17,616 bases of DNA from Candidatus Magasanikiibacteriota bacterium (lineage in GTDB: Bacteria > Patescibacteriota > Patescibacteriia > Magasanikbacterales > UBA922), in NCBI GenBank assembly GCA_016214105.1, contig JACRPD010000075.1:1-17616 (forward strand), in the 5' to 3' direction. Position 1 is the first letter of the stretch, and each line of letters begins with the position of its first letter. Below, piece after piece: positions 6,623-13,497 of this stretch. A program made the position numbers and the translations under genes. Below the pieces are notes generated by a model that saw only the letters and a program-made list of their open reading frames with translations, was not told the origin of the DNA and ran no database searches.

Positions 6623-8011
6623 ATGCGTTTGATCTATCGGATTAAACAAATGATGGTTGCCGGCGGCGACATGCTTAGTTTTATCTTGGCATTTTGGCTA
6701 AGTCTGACTATCAGATACTGGCAGGCGCCAAACTGGCAAAAGATTGAAACCCATATCGCGCCATTTTTTTGGTTATTTTTAATTTGGCTGGTTATTAACT
6801 TTATAAACGGCCTTTACGATTTAAGTAGGCTCAAAACTAAAGATCTCCCCAAACAATTTATAACCACCGCTGCGATTTCTTTCGCGGTTGGCATCGGTTT
6901 TTTCTATATCTTCGCGAACGGAATCGTCACGCCAAAAACAATTCTATTGCTTACCGCTTCGCTAGGATACTTAGTAAGTTATGTTTGGCGTTTGATTTAT
7001 GGAAAATTCATCGGCTTAAAAAGATTGCATGAAAATATCATCTTCGTCGGTTACACGCCGGAAACTCAAGAATTAATCAATGCTATCCAAAACCACCCTG
7101 AGGGGGGATATAAAATAGTGGCATTGATTGACCCTGAAAACCAGATCAAACCGGAAGACCTGCCGTTTTTTGATGTTTACCGAAGTTTGCAGGCCATCCG
7201 GCCGGCGATTTCCAACCACAAAGCGACAACGGTAATTATTTCCCCGCGTCTGCGTAAAGACGAAAATGTCTTGCGTGAATTATATTCTCTTTTATTTTGG
7301 GATGTTCAGCTCTATGACCTGCCGTCATTTTATGAAATAATCACCGGACGCATCACGCCCACGATTTTTTCTGAAGCGTGGTTTTTGGAAAATATCCACA
7401 CCGGACCACAGCCGCTTTACAAAACTTTTCGCGCGATTCTGGATTTCGCGGCAATAATCTGCATCGGCGTTATTTTTTTGCTGACATTCACATTCATCGC
7501 TATCGCCATCAAGCTGGAATCAACCGGCCCAATATTTTTTAAACAAAAAAGAGTAGGCAAAGGCGGAAAAGTATTTTTTTTTTTTTTTTTCCGCTCAATG
7601 AAAGCGCTGGCGCCTGATGGCAGCGCGGAAGTCGGCAGTTGGCAGTTTGCGAAAAAAGACGACCTTAGACAAACTTGGGTTGGCGCGATTCTCCGTAAAT
7701 CCCGATTAGATGAAATACCGCAATGCTTGAATATTATCAAAGGCGATATCAGCTTAATCGGTCCGCGTCCGGAACGGCCGGAAATTGTGGAGCAACTGCA
7801 AACGCATATGCCGTATTACAGTTTGCGCCACGCGATTAAACCAGGGCTGACCGGCTGGGCCGTAATCCACCAAAATTATACTGATGATATAGAAAAATCT
7901 CTGCAAAAACTGCAATATGATTTATTTTATATAAAAAACAGGTCTTTTCTGTTAGACCTGTCAATTATTCTTCGAACCATTAATCTTGTGATCAGGATGA
8001 TGGGGCAATAA
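6623..8011 (+). CDS. Polyprenyl-phosphate sugar-1-phosphate transferase (exopolysaccharide initiator)
   Basis: A 462-residue membrane enzyme of the WbaP/WcaJ type (bacterial sugar transferase, Pfam PF02397). Four N-terminal helices lie at about residues 15-30, 47-64, 79-97 and 105-125, then a Rossmann-like soluble part (IIFVGYTPETQELI), then a membrane-associated helix near 271-297 leading into the catalytic domain: GPIFFKQKRVGKGGKV (303-317), LRKSRLDEIPQ (357-367, with the catalytic Asp-Glu pair 363-364), IKGDISLIGPRPERPE and KPGLTGWAVI. It transfers a sugar phosphate from a UDP-sugar to undecaprenyl phosphate on the inner membrane face, the first step of a surface glycan. The oddity is at residues 318-323: six Phe, encoded by 17 T plus C, stand where the family has F-x-x-Y-K-F before RSM, with no length change. 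The conserved Tyr-Lys is missing, so activity is doubtful if the sequence is correct. Confidence 0.92.
   Translation: MRLIYRIKQMMVAGGDMLSFILAFWLSLTIRYWQAPNWQKIETHIAPFFWLFLIWLVINFINGLYDLSRLKTKDLPKQFITTAAISFAVGIGFFYIFANGIVTPKTILLLTASLGYLVSYVWRLIYGKFIGLKRLHENIIFVGYTPETQELINAIQNHPEGGYKIVALIDPENQIKPEDLPFFDVYRSLQAIRPAISNHKATTVIISPRLRKDENVLRELYSLLFWDVQLYDLPSFYEIITGRITPTIFSEAWFLENIHTGPQPLYKTFRAILDFAAIICIGVIFLLTFTFIAIAIKLESTGPIFFKQKRVGKGGKVFFFFFFRSMKALAPDGSAEVGSWQFAKKDDLRQTWVGAILRKSRLDEIPQCLNIIKGDISLIGPRPERPEIVEQLQTHMPYYSLRHAIKPGLTGWAVIHQNYTDDIEKSLQKLQYDLFYIKNRSFLLDLSIILRTINLVIRMMGQ
7574..7590 (+). repeat. 17-T homopolymer inside a conserved catalytic motif
   Basis: Seventeen consecutive T run inside the sugar transferase gene. 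The frame on both sides is intact, and the codon after the run, TTC CGC, still gives the expected Phe-Arg of KFRSM. This is the longest homopolymer in the window. It is a potential slippage (phase-variation) site or a sequencing/assembly artefact. Confidence 0.9.
7931..7961 (-). terminator. Intrinsic terminator for the 8014-11949 minus-strand genes, inside the convergent gene
   Basis: Read on the minus strand, ACAGGTC (7961-7955) pairs perfectly with GACCTGT (7944-7938) across a 10-nt loop and is followed at once by six T (7938-7933, the first shared with the stem) and TATATAA. It lies about 50 bp past the epimerase stop at 8014 and inside the last codons of the plus-strand sugar transferase (KNRSFLLDLS). 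The arrangement fits a Rho-independent terminator that both genes tolerate. Confidence 0.7.
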
Positions 8012-8013
8012 TT

Positions 8014-8874
8014 TTATTTTAATCCCCACTCTTTTTTCAACTCTTTAATCCCCTCTTCAAATGTAATTTTTGGCTCCCAATTCAGGAGCTGTTTCGCTTT
8101 TGCATTGTTCTCTTTGGTCATACGCACATCGCCAGTGACTGAAAAAGCCGTGTTGCTGCTGATATTTATAACCTCGCCTTTTCCCACCCCATCGTTTTCC
8201 ATCGCCAATAAATTTGCTTGAGCCACATCGGAGACATGGACGAAATCGCGCTGATATTCGCCATCGCCTCACACCGTCATCGGCTCGCCGTTCTTCGCTT
8301 GTTTGATAAACTTGCCCACCACCAAAGCATAGGGGCCATCCGGGTCAAAATACGGGCCATACACATTCACATAACGCAAACTGACTGTTTCCACGCCAAA
8401 CAAATCAACAAACAAACGGCAATAATGTTCACCGATTAGTTTATGTAAACCATAAGGGCTGATCGGCGCCGGCACCATTGTTTCCACCAGCGGCATAACC
8501 GGCTGATTTCCATAAACCGAAGAAGAAGAAGAAAATACCAAACGCTTTATTTTGTATTTTCTAGCGGCTAACAATAATTTCAAAGTGCCATTTACATTCA
8601 CATCATGCGCTTCTTCCGGATGATCCACGGAAAAAGTCACCCGCGGCATGGCGGCAAGATGAAAAATGCCTTGAACCCCTTGACAAGCTTTGTCTAAATC
8701 CGCTTCGTTCCTAATATCACCTTCAATATATTCCGCGCCGTTCAAAAATCTTTCCTCTTTTTTTCCGCCGGCGTAATTATCCAAAACCACGATCTGGTGG
8801 CCTTGTTTTAATAATTCCTTAACTAAGTTAGTGCCAATAAATCCGGCGCCGCCGGTGACTAAATATTTAGCCAT
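8014..8874 (-). pseudogene. NAD-dependent sugar epimerase (GalE/SDR type), interrupted by in-frame TGA
   Basis: The ATG at 8872-8874 opens an extended SDR: NAD loop GGAGFIG at residues 8-14, LDN at 31-33, FHLAAMP, SSSSSVYG at 115-122 and the catalytic YGLHK (Tyr141, Lys145), then LRYVNVYGP. After GEPMTV (201) codon 202 is TGA (8269-8271). The same frame continues as GDGEYQRDFVHVSDVAQANLLA and ISSNTAFSVTGDV to TAA at 8014, exactly the conserved second half of UDP-glucose/UDP-GlcNAc 4-epimerases. Without the stop the product would be 286 residues, close to family size. It would interconvert UDP-hexoses, or UDP-uronic acids given the adjacent dehydrogenases. TGA is a normal stop in three other genes here, so recoding is unlikely. 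A start at 8226 is possible for the C-terminal piece, which alone could not be active. Confidence 0.82.
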
Positions 8875-8875
8875 A

Positions 8876-9661
8876 TTATTTTTGTTTAGAAACTAAATCA
8901 TTATTATACTCTTCCGCCTGTTTCAAAATGGACAAATCAACACCAACGTCTTTCGCTAATCTGATTAAAGCGCGAACATCTTTCGGCAAACACTTGCCGC
9001 CATACCCGCGGTAACCCTTGTGAAAAACCTCAAAATGATTCGTACCCATCATTGGTTCGGCTTTGGCGCATTCTTTGACCATATTATAATCTATCCCGAG
9101 CTTCTGGCACAAGTCATAAATCTGGTTGACATAAGCCACTTTGAGAGCGTAAAAACAGTTGTTATAATACTTTACCATTTCCGCTTCTTCGGCAGTAATA
9201 ATTTTTTCAAACGGCGCGCGTGGTAATGCTGCCATGACTTCTTCCGCCACATCTTGACTTTCTTTCGTGTAACCGACAATCTGCCGGTTTGGCTCGCAGA
9301 CGTCTTTGTCAGCGGTGGCTTCAGTCAAAAACTCAGGGCTGAACAAAATTTTGTGTTGAAAAAATTTTTTCTGATAATCAACGGTGGTACCGGGCAACAC
9401 AGTTGATTTAATTACGATAATTTTACTGCCGGCCAAAATTGAAAACGCCTCGTCTAGATAAACTGTGTCAAAATTATTTTTTTCCGAATTAAACGGCGTG
9501 GGCACGCAAATAAAAATTATTTCCGCGCGGTTAATTTCCTCTTGATCGGAAAAACCCTTGCCCGGATCGTAAGTAATTACCGGCGTCTTTTTAATTTCTT
9601 CAAAAAAGCGTTGCATCGCGCCACCCACCATGCCAACGCCCATAATGCCAATTTTTTTCAT
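8876..9661 (-). CDS. Short UDP-glucose/GDP-mannose dehydrogenase family protein lacking the C-terminal domain
   Basis: A 261-residue NAD-dependent dehydrogenase. The N-terminal Rossmann fold has GVGMVGGAM at residues 8-16, CVPTPFN at 52-58 and KSTVLPGT at 85-92. SPEFLTE at 108-114 and EMVKYYNNCFYALKVAYVNQIYD at 161-183 form the central domain, and the catalytic cysteine is Cys224 in GYGGKCLPKDVRAL. The usual C-terminal UDP-binding Rossmann domain (about 120-150 residues, present in the 10504-11949 paralogue) is absent; the gene ends 30 residues after the Cys block with TAA, without a downstream remnant. The catalytic residues remain, so it may be a minimal family member oxidising a UDP-sugar 6-OH, or it may act with a partner. 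Its stop lies one base past the epimerase start and its own start is 12 bp from the EamA stop, so it sits within an operon. Confidence 0.82.
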   Translation of the reverse strand: MKKIGIMGVGMVGGAMQRFFEEIKKTPVITYDPGKGFSDQEEINRAEIIFICVPTPFNSEKNNFDTVYLDEAFSILAGSKIIVIKSTVLPGTTVDYQKKFFQHKILFSPEFLTEATADKDVCEPNRQIVGYTKESQDVAEEVMAALPRAPFEKIITAEEAEMVKYYNNCFYALKVAYVNQIYDLCQKLGIDYNMVKECAKAEPMMGTNHFEVFHKGYRGYGGKCLPKDVRALIRLAKDVGVDLSILKQAEEYNNDLVSKQK

Positions 9662-9673
9662 ATTCCAACCGCG

Positions 9674-10507
9674 TTAAAATAAAAGCAGTATTACTCCGAT
9701 AATCAATCCTGTCAAAAAAGCCAGCTTTGCCAGCCAATTTTTTTCATGAAAGCAAAAAAATCCTGAGGCCGCGGATAAAATAATGCTGGAAGAACGCTTC
9801 ACCGCGGCGAATACCGATGGCGAAATAAAATCCATGCCAAAACTGTAAAGCAAGCTGGCCAATCCCTGCGAAACCGACTGAACAAAACAAGCCGGCTTAA
9901 ATAAAAAACGCAATGGGTTCTCTCTGGCAAAAAACAACGCGGAAAAAAAGAAATAAATCAACAGAGTCAAATGAGTTAAAAATTGCTCCGCTTCCACGGC
10001 ATTAAAATGGGTAATATTATACTTAAACAGAGAAAGCGTGATGACGGCAGTGACCGCAGTAAACAAAACTATCCCGCCGCCTTTTTTGTTGTTCTTTCCA
10101 TCTAAAAAGAAAAACATGATAACCATGGAAATCAAACTGATGCCGATAATCTGAAAATAACTAATATTATATCCCAAAAAAATATCCACCAACAACAAAA
10201 GCGGCAAAGTTATCACCCGGACGAACCCAAACGTGCTTCTGTCGGCTTTAGTCACGGCAAGAACCGTAAAATGGGCCAATATAACTTCAAGAAATAGTCT
10301 GGTCAAAAAAAACGGTAATGAAGCCGCGGAAAAGCCGAACTTGCCTTTGATAATAATAATCAGCAGAAAAAAAATAGTCGTCCAAAAAAAACCCAAAAAG
10401 CCCATGGTATATGTGCTCTGCTTCAATTGGCTTACTTTCATCTTGCCAAGGCTATCAAAAAGCTCCTGGAAAAAACCGCCAATTATTATTAGTAATACAC
10501 CGATCAT
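9674..10507 (-). CDS. EamA/DMT-type membrane protein, putative sugar-lipid or metabolite transporter
   Basis: A 277-residue, very hydrophobic protein with about 8-10 predicted membrane helices, starting with MIGVLLIIIGGFFQELFDSL and ending in LAFLTGLIIGVILLLF. Two pseudo-symmetric halves are visible: the first contains AVTKADRSTFGFVRVITLPLLLLVDIFLG, and the second contains SVFAAVKRSSSIILSAASGFFCFHEKNW. In each half a polar AxK or VKR stretch precedes a hydrophobic helix and a basic/aromatic turn, typical of drug/metabolite transporters (EamA). The start overlaps the stop of the UDP-glucose dehydrogenase (ATGA, 10504-10507), so the two are translationally coupled. Given this context, movement of a lipid-linked sugar or of a nucleotide-sugar product is a reasonable guess, but the substrate cannot be read from the sequence. 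Confidence 0.75.
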   Translation of the reverse strand: MIGVLLIIIGGFFQELFDSLGKMKVSQLKQSTYTMGFLGFFWTTIFFLLIIIIKGKFGFSAASLPFFLTRLFLEVILAHFTVLAVTKADRSTFGFVRVITLPLLLLVDIFLGYNISYFQIIGISLISMVIMFFFLDGKNNKKGGGIVLFTAVTAVITLSLFKYNITHFNAVEAEQFLTHLTLLIYFFFSALFFARENPLRFLFKPACFVQSVSQGLASLLYSFGMDFISPSVFAAVKRSSSIILSAASGFFCFHEKNWLAKLAFLTGLIIGVILLLF

Positions 10508-11949
10508 AATTTTTTAAGCGGGCTCCCCACTGCTATAACGATAAAACCGTTTTTAATTAAATCATCATATTGGTGCTGTAAAATTCTTCGGCCATCCATA
10601 ACCAACGGCCGATTTTTTAATTTCAACAGCAAATCGCCGACTCCCCTAAACTGCGGCCAATCCGTAGCAATTATAACAACATCTGGCTCTGAATTCCCCC
10701 CTCGGAGGGGGGTCAGGGGGGGTATTCGCCGGCTCAAACACTCCGCCTCACTCTTGCAATATTTAATTTGTTTTGGTTCCTGAAATATCTTCTCAAACCA
10801 CTCCATCGCCGCCGGGTCATAACATCTTATCTCTCCAACCTGTTTTTCCAAAAGAAAATTGACAATATCAATGCTTGGTGAATTTCTGGTATCATTTGTC
10901 CCCTGCTTAAAAGCCAAACCAAGCAATGCCACCGTCTTTCCGGTCCAATCAAATTTAGTTTTATCCTGAGCTGGTCGAAGGACTTCTTTTTCCGCGCGGC
11001 CTAAAAATAATTCCAACTGCCTTCTATTGGCTAAATAAGTTTCATTCACAAGAGTGGCGTTCTGGCCGGCGGTTTGCAACTGATGCGCTAACGAACGGGC
11101 ATCTTTGATAAAGCAACTTCCACCCGCGTATAAACTGTCATACAAACCCCAGCTTCCTATCCGCGGGTCAGTGATTAAAATTTTTCTTAAATTTTCAAAA
11201 CTTAAATCGGAAAAAGTTTCGCAAGTCCGGCCGATCACATCAAAACAAATCGCCAATTTATTAAACAAAGTAAAATTCGCTAATAGTTTACCCGCGGCCG
11301 CTTCTTTCGGGTTCACTTCAACATATTGAATATTCGCGGCATTGACAAAACGTTGATAAATCTGGCGCATAATCTGAAAATCTTTTTCTTGCCAAGCGCC
11401 GACCACCACTCGGTCAGGATGCAGAGAACCTTGAATCGCTTTGCCTTCCACCAAAAATTCCGGATTGGAAACCACGCCAAAATTTTTCACCCCGGCCTTC
11501 TCCATTATCTCTTGCGTCTTATCAACCATGTCAACCGGTACTGTGCTTTTGTTCACTATGACAATATATTGTTTTTGATCACTGTTATTTCTTTTCAACA
11601 AGCTGTGAGATAATTTTTCGGCTGCGGAAAAATAAAAACTCAAATCACTCTCCCCGGTCTCGCCGATTTCCGGCGTCGGCAGACACATAAACACCGCGTC
11701 GCAATCAGTCAAAAAATCCACAACTTGATTGTAATCAGTGGTAAATCTAATTTTATCATGATTGCGGATTATCAAATCACCCAAACCTTCTTCAAATAAA
11801 CAAGACTGAATAGTATCGCGATCGCCGGAACTTAACAATTCAATCTTTCTTTTGTCCACATCATAAACGAGCGTTTGATGACCGCTGTCAGCTGACACCG
11901 CAGCTGAACACGCGCCGACGAATCCTGAACCGATATAAAGTATATTCAT
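10504..11949 (-). CDS. UDP-glucose 6-dehydrogenase family
   Basis: A 481-residue, full three-domain enzyme. The NAD-binding loop is GSGFVGA at residues 7-13, followed by FMCLPTP (87-93), NKSTVPVDMVD (133-143) and NPEFLVEGKA (162-171). The central domain has AAAGKLLANFTLFNKLA; the catalytic Cys279 is in YAGGSCFIKDARSLAH. The C-terminal UDP-binding domain includes LLGLAFKQGTNDTRNSPS (342-359), RCYDPAA and VVIIATDWPQF. It oxidises UDP-glucose (or a related UDP-hexose) to the uronic acid with two NAD+, feeding the decarboxylase-like SDR at 1927-2952. I start at the ATG 11947-11949, where the family sequence MNILYIGSGF begins; the longer GTG frame to 12021 only translates the intergenic palindrome. 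Two foreign-looking inserts interrupt family blocks: RPAQDK near 325-330 and PPLTPLRGG near 410-418. The stop is TGA. Confidence 0.92.
   Translation of the reverse strand: MNILYIGSGFVGACSAAVSADSGHQTLVYDVDKRKIELLSSGDRDTIQSCLFEEGLGDLIIRNHDKIRFTTDYNQVVDFLTDCDAVFMCLPTPEIGETGESDLSFYFSAAEKLSHSLLKRNNSDQKQYIVIVNKSTVPVDMVDKTQEIMEKAGVKNFGVVSNPEFLVEGKAIQGSLHPDRVVVGAWQEKDFQIMRQIYQRFVNAANIQYVEVNPKEAAAGKLLANFTLFNKLAICFDVIGRTCETFSDLSFENLRKILITDPRIGSWGLYDSLYAGGSCFIKDARSLAHQLQTAGQNATLVNETYLANRRQLELFLGRAEKEVLRPAQDKTKFDWTGKTVALLGLAFKQGTNDTRNSPSIDIVNFLLEKQVGEIRCYDPAAMEWFEKIFQEPKQIKYCKSEAECLSRRIPPLTPLRGGNSEPDVVIIATDWPQFRGVGDLLLKLKNRPLVMDGRRILQHQYDDLIKNGFIVIAVGSPLKKL
10694..10722. repeat. GC-rich mini-element encoding PPLTPLRGG in the UDP-glucose dehydrogenase
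   Basis: Runs of C and G (C6 at 10696-10701, G6 at 10707-10712, G7 at 10716-10722) form an 8-bp stem around one base at 10696-10712. The element lies in frame between KSEAECLSRRI and NSEPDVVIIATD, at a surface loop of the UDP-binding domain. Its base composition is far from that of the gene around it. A peptide of this type is known to me as a translated mini-repeat in several bacterial genomes; no search was done. Confidence 0.55.
10964..10983. repeat. In-gene mini-element, CCTGAG-CGAAGG type (copy 2)
   Basis: Twenty bases (tcctgagctggtcgaaggac) inside the UDP-glucose dehydrogenase gene encode VLRPAQDK in frame, at the linker before the C-terminal domain. They match the element at 1763-1782 at CCTGAGC and CGAAGG with equal spacing. 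Two copies in unrelated genes of one window support a dispersed element. Confidence 0.55.
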
Positions 11950-11978
11950 ATTTATGCAATCTATTTTAATCTGTTTAA

Positions 11979-12000
11979 ACCTGCCTGCCGGCAGGCAGGT
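11979..12000. repeat. Perfect 22-bp palindrome between AbiEii and UDP-glucose dehydrogenase genes
   Basis: The left arm acctgcctgcc is followed directly by its exact reverse complement. It sits in the 59-bp gap after the AbiEii stop, 30 bp before the dehydrogenase ATG. A GGAGG (12013-12017 region, minus strand) at the end of AbiEii is now 60 bp or more from that ATG, as if the palindrome had been inserted between them. No T-run follows on either strand, so it is not a normal intrinsic terminator. It is like the palindrome atccgcccaaggcggat at 14788-14804 in size and style. Confidence 0.75.
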
Positions 12001-12008
12001 CAATGCTA

Positions 12009-12785
12009 TTAAACCTCCCACTGTTCAATATATTGCTTAAACTTAGTAATTCTAATCGCGTCGCGCGCGTCAAATAAAAATGGAGCGACGTCTTTCGCCA
12101 TTTCTTCAAAATTCACTTCCGCGCACCGCGCCAAGAGCTTCTCTTTCAATTCAGCAAAACTGGCGATGTTGATTTTGTGTTTTAGGTAAGCGAGATTGGG
12201 CTTGGTGATGCCCATCAAATAGGTAATATCATAAAAATCCCTGCCCTTGCTGCGGTTTCTTTCCAATGTGGCGATAAATTTTTGGCTCAATAAAATGTCT
12301 TTAGGATTGTGCTTTACCTCAAAAAACATGCCAAAATTTTCCAAAACCGCTGTCTCGGGAACAAAATTAAAATCTTGCGTTACCGTATCCAAACGCACTA
12401 AAATTTTTTCGTTTTCATGCGGAGAAAAACCATAGCGAAACAGCATGTCGGAAAATTTAAAATAACAATGATACGCGCCCTTAAAAACATTCCTAAATTC
12501 CACGTGAAAACCTCGCTCTTCCAGATCTTTTTGCACCTTCTGCGTTAAAACGCCAAATTCGTCTATTGACAAACCAAAATTATCAAAATCCAAATCTTCA
12601 GAAAATCTTTGCGTATGAATAATCATCCGCAAAGCCGTTCCGCCGATAAAACTTAATTTCGTGGTGTGTTTAAAAATTGACCGTAGCATCTCATACTGCA
12701 AATATTCCACGTACAAACCGCGCGGATTATGGACCGGATAGTTTTTGCCTTTAGCATAACGTAAGATTGAATCAAGGTCTTCCAT
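12009..12785 (-). CDS. abiEii: AbiEii-family nucleotidyltransferase toxin
   Basis: A 258-residue protein with the DNA-polymerase-beta-like NTase signature: GGT at residues 48-50, Arg60, then SEDLDFD with Asp64 and Asp66 as the metal-binding pair. Further family features are RLD at 131-133, and Lys169 with GRDFYDITYLM at 181-191, the conserved C-terminal RDxYD block of AbiEii/AbiGii (PF08843). In the well-studied AbiE system the toxin stops growth and limits phage spread (abortive infection), and related NTases modify tRNA 3' ends with nucleotides; this activity is inferred from family. All expected catalytic residues are visible, so it looks intact. The start ATG (12783-12785) lies one base from the antitoxin stop, so the pair is co-translated. 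The pair splits an otherwise sugar-metabolic minus-strand run, in keeping with acquisition as a mobile defence unit. Confidence 0.88.
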   Translation of the reverse strand: MEDLDSILRYAKGKNYPVHNPRGLYVEYLQYEMLRSIFKHTTKLSFIGGTALRMIIHTQRFSEDLDFDNFGLSIDEFGVLTQKVQKDLEERGFHVEFRNVFKGAYHCYFKFSDMLFRYGFSPHENEKILVRLDTVTQDFNFVPETAVLENFGMFFEVKHNPKDILLSQKFIATLERNRSKGRDFYDITYLMGITKPNLAYLKHKINIASFAELKEKLLARCAEVNFEEMAKDVAPFLFDARDAIRITKFKQYIEQWEV

Positions 12786-12786
12786 A

Positions 12787-13404
12787 CTAAAATCTGGAGA
12801 GTAATTTTTTAATTAAATCATTCAACAAACTATTATTAAATAACGCCGCGTAATGAGACAATTTTTCTTTATTAACTTTTTGTTTTAAATTTTCATAATC
12901 AAACCGCAACTCGTCAATCCGCGATTCAGTTTTCAAACGACTTTTATTAAAATAAAAAAAATCTACCACCGCCTTTTCCGGTTCCGCCATCATCACCTCA
13001 TAATTAAGATACTTTCTCGCGCCATAACCGATGAAACAGTCTTTTTTTATTTTCTTATAATCAAATCTACTGTTTAAAACATCTGCCGACCAAGTCTTTT
13101 TGGTGCTGACAGAAGTGATTGCTTGGGTAACATCGGGAATAAAACCATATTCGTACAAAGCAGATTCCAAACTGACATAAGACGGCTGATAAATCAAATT
13201 GGCGATCAAAAATGAATGCACTGAATCTTTATAATCTTCCAGCAAATAAACGCCATTTTTTAATTTCAAAACATAGCCGCTTTTCTGCCACCTGCCTAAT
13301 TGATTAGATGAAATCGGCTGGTTAGAAAAAATAACCTTCAAATCAGTCAAAGTAAAAATTGGCCTAATTTCCTTTATTATTCTATAAAATGGCTGAAATT
13401 GCAT
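12787..13404 (-). CDS. abiEi: AbiEi-like antitoxin / winged-helix transcriptional regulator
   Basis: A 205-residue protein. Residues about 14-56 form a winged-helix DNA-binding domain (IFTLTDLKVIF...ISSNQLGRWQKSGYVLKLKNGVYLL; the wing ends in GVYLL as in AbiEi). PSYVSLESALYEYGFIPD at 74-91 and MAEPEKAVVDFFYF at 139-152 are the conserved blocks of the AbiEi antitoxin domain. In characterised AbiE systems this protein counteracts AbiEii without binding it (type IV) and represses its own promoter by binding inverted repeats; a matching near-palindrome lies just upstream here (13421-13458). The start ATG is 13402-13404; the Shine-Dalgarno is weak (AAAGAAAA). The stop is TAG, one base before the toxin ATG. 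The C-terminal part after residue 155 is basic and helical, and length is within the range of short AbiEi proteins. Confidence 0.82.
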   Translation of the reverse strand: MQFQPFYRIIKEIRPIFTLTDLKVIFSNQPISSNQLGRWQKSGYVLKLKNGVYLLEDYKDSVHSFLIANLIYQPSYVSLESALYEYGFIPDVTQAITSVSTKKTWSADVLNSRFDYKKIKKDCFIGYGARKYLNYEVMMAEPEKAVVDFFYFNKSRLKTESRIDELRFDYENLKQKVNKEKLSHYAALFNNSLLNDLIKKLLSRF

Positions 13405-13420
13405 AAATTTTCTTTAATTT

Positions 13421-13458
13421 GTTTCTATTTCTTATCAAAAATGATAAAAATTAGAAAC
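13421..13458 (-). promoter_or_regulatory. 38-bp near-palindromic operator of the AbiE operon
   Basis: The 17-nt arms at 13421-13437 and 13442-13458 are complementary at 15 of 17 positions around a 4-nt centre, with a perfect core ttatca/tgataa and perfect ends gtttcta/tagaaac. It lies between the predicted transcription start (about 13462) and the antitoxin ATG (13404), where bound AbiEi would block transcription. Autoregulation through inverted repeats is known for AbiEi; binding here is inferred. Confidence 0.72.
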
Positions 13459-13468
13459 GAATACTTAA

Positions 13469-13497
13469 ATTATAACCCATAATTTTGAAAGGGTAAA
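13469..13497 (-). promoter_or_regulatory. Promoter of the AbiE operon
   Basis: On the minus strand a TATAAT (13474-13469) is preceded with a 17-bp spacer by TTTACC (13497-13492), which matches TTGACA at four positions. The predicted start of transcription is near 13462, giving a leader of about 58 nt that contains the 38-bp operator. Confidence 0.65.

Noticed and set aside
8269..8271. Alternative genetic code (TGA as glycine, as in Absconditabacteria/Gracilibacteria)
   Set aside because: TGA serves as the natural end of the protease, the surface-protein gene and the UDP-glucose dehydrogenase, and the other two in-frame stops are TAA.
11950..12021. Extended N-terminus of the UDP-glucose dehydrogenase (GTG at 12021)
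   Set aside because: The 24 added residues translate the 22-bp palindrome and flanks; the family begins with the Rossmann strand at the ATG 11949.
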